The notes beneath the pieces are model-generated. The model had not been told where the DNA came from. It did not search any database and worked only from the letters and a program-made list of their open reading frames with translations. Shown piece after piece: positions 5,230-5,331 of a DNA stretch of 5,331 nucleotides (position 1 is its first letter; every line of letters begins with the position of its first letter). Source of the stretch: Alphaproteobacteria bacterium (GTDB taxonomy: Bacteria > Pseudomonadota > Alphaproteobacteria > Micavibrionales > Micavibrionaceae); contig JALZUF010000276.1 in assembly GCA_023301785.1 (NCBI GenBank), positions 1 through 5,331 of the forward strand, in the 5' to 3' direction. Position numbers and translations under genes: made by a program.

Positions 5230-5331
5230 TTATTTATCCTTTTGGGATTTCTGAATGATATTGCTGGTGCTATACCCTTCATAAAGCGGCATAATATCGA
5301 CTTTACCGCCATAATTGATAACCGCTTGCCC
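5230..5331 (-). CDS. hldE: C-terminal end of a probable D-glycero-beta-D-manno-heptose 1-phosphate adenylyltransferase (RfaE2/HldE type)
   Basis: Only the last 33 codons are inside the window; the gene continues past the right edge. The minus-strand frame reads GQAVINYGGKVDIMPLYEGY followed by STSNIIQKSQKDK and TAA. The pattern of a Gly-Gly, a hydrophobic strand, PL.EGYST and an IIxK helix is what I know from the C-terminus of the cytidylyltransferase-like domain of HldE/RfaE2. That domain transfers AMP to heptose-1-phosphate to make ADP-heptose for the LPS inner core. Whether this is the bifunctional HldE (with a kinase domain) or a stand-alone RfaE2 cannot be told from here. The fragment is short, so the family call rests on one motif. 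The lipoprotein gene follows on the same strand after about 130 bp. Confidence 0.7.
   Translation of the reverse strand, partial: GQAVINYGGKVDIMPLYEGYSTSNIIQKSQKDK

Overview
The window looks like a piece of an alphaproteobacterial chromosome with fairly low G+C (roughly 40-45% by eye). The ClpS core and C-terminus read like alphaproteobacterial ClpS. The ClpA N-domain, a DD-carboxypeptidase ending in a SPOR domain, and the tail of a heptose-1-phosphate adenylyltransferase (LPS heptose pathway) all indicate a Gram-negative cell. I cannot assign a genus. There are no IS elements, tRNAs, rRNAs or CRISPR arrays.

Layout. (1) Positions 1-1290, minus strand: a tight operon read right to left, clpS (N-degron adaptor), then an unrecognised 139-residue cytoplasmic protein, then clpA (only its first 156 codons are in the window). 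The gaps are 1 and 3 nt, so the three genes are very probably co-transcribed from a good sigma-70-type promoter at 1355-1383. (2) Positions 1291-1617: a 327-bp A+T-rich divergent regulatory region holding that promoter, a TATAAT box for the rightward gene, a G+C-rich hairpin and a small perfect palindrome. (3) Positions 1618-3914, plus strand: a secreted D-Ala-D-Ala carboxypeptidase with a C-terminal SPOR domain, then a single-pass membrane protein with a pilin-like layout whose ATG overlaps the carboxypeptidase stop (TAATG). (4) Positions 3929-5098, minus strand: a convergent gene for a lipoprotein with an N-terminal globular domain and a long Met/Pro-rich tail. (5) Positions 5230-5331, minus strand: the last 33 codons of an RfaE2/HldE-type adenylyltransferase.

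How they work together. The left operon is protein quality control: ClpS delivers N-degron substrates to the ClpA unfoldase of ClpAP, and the gene between them is a candidate partner of that machine. The right part is envelope biology: peptidoglycan trimming at sites recognised by SPOR, a membrane-anchored protein coupled to it, an envelope lipoprotein and LPS heptose synthesis. The points most worth following are the unknown gene inside clpS-clpA, the pilin-like protein coupled to the carboxypeptidase, and the Met/Pro-rich lipoprotein.
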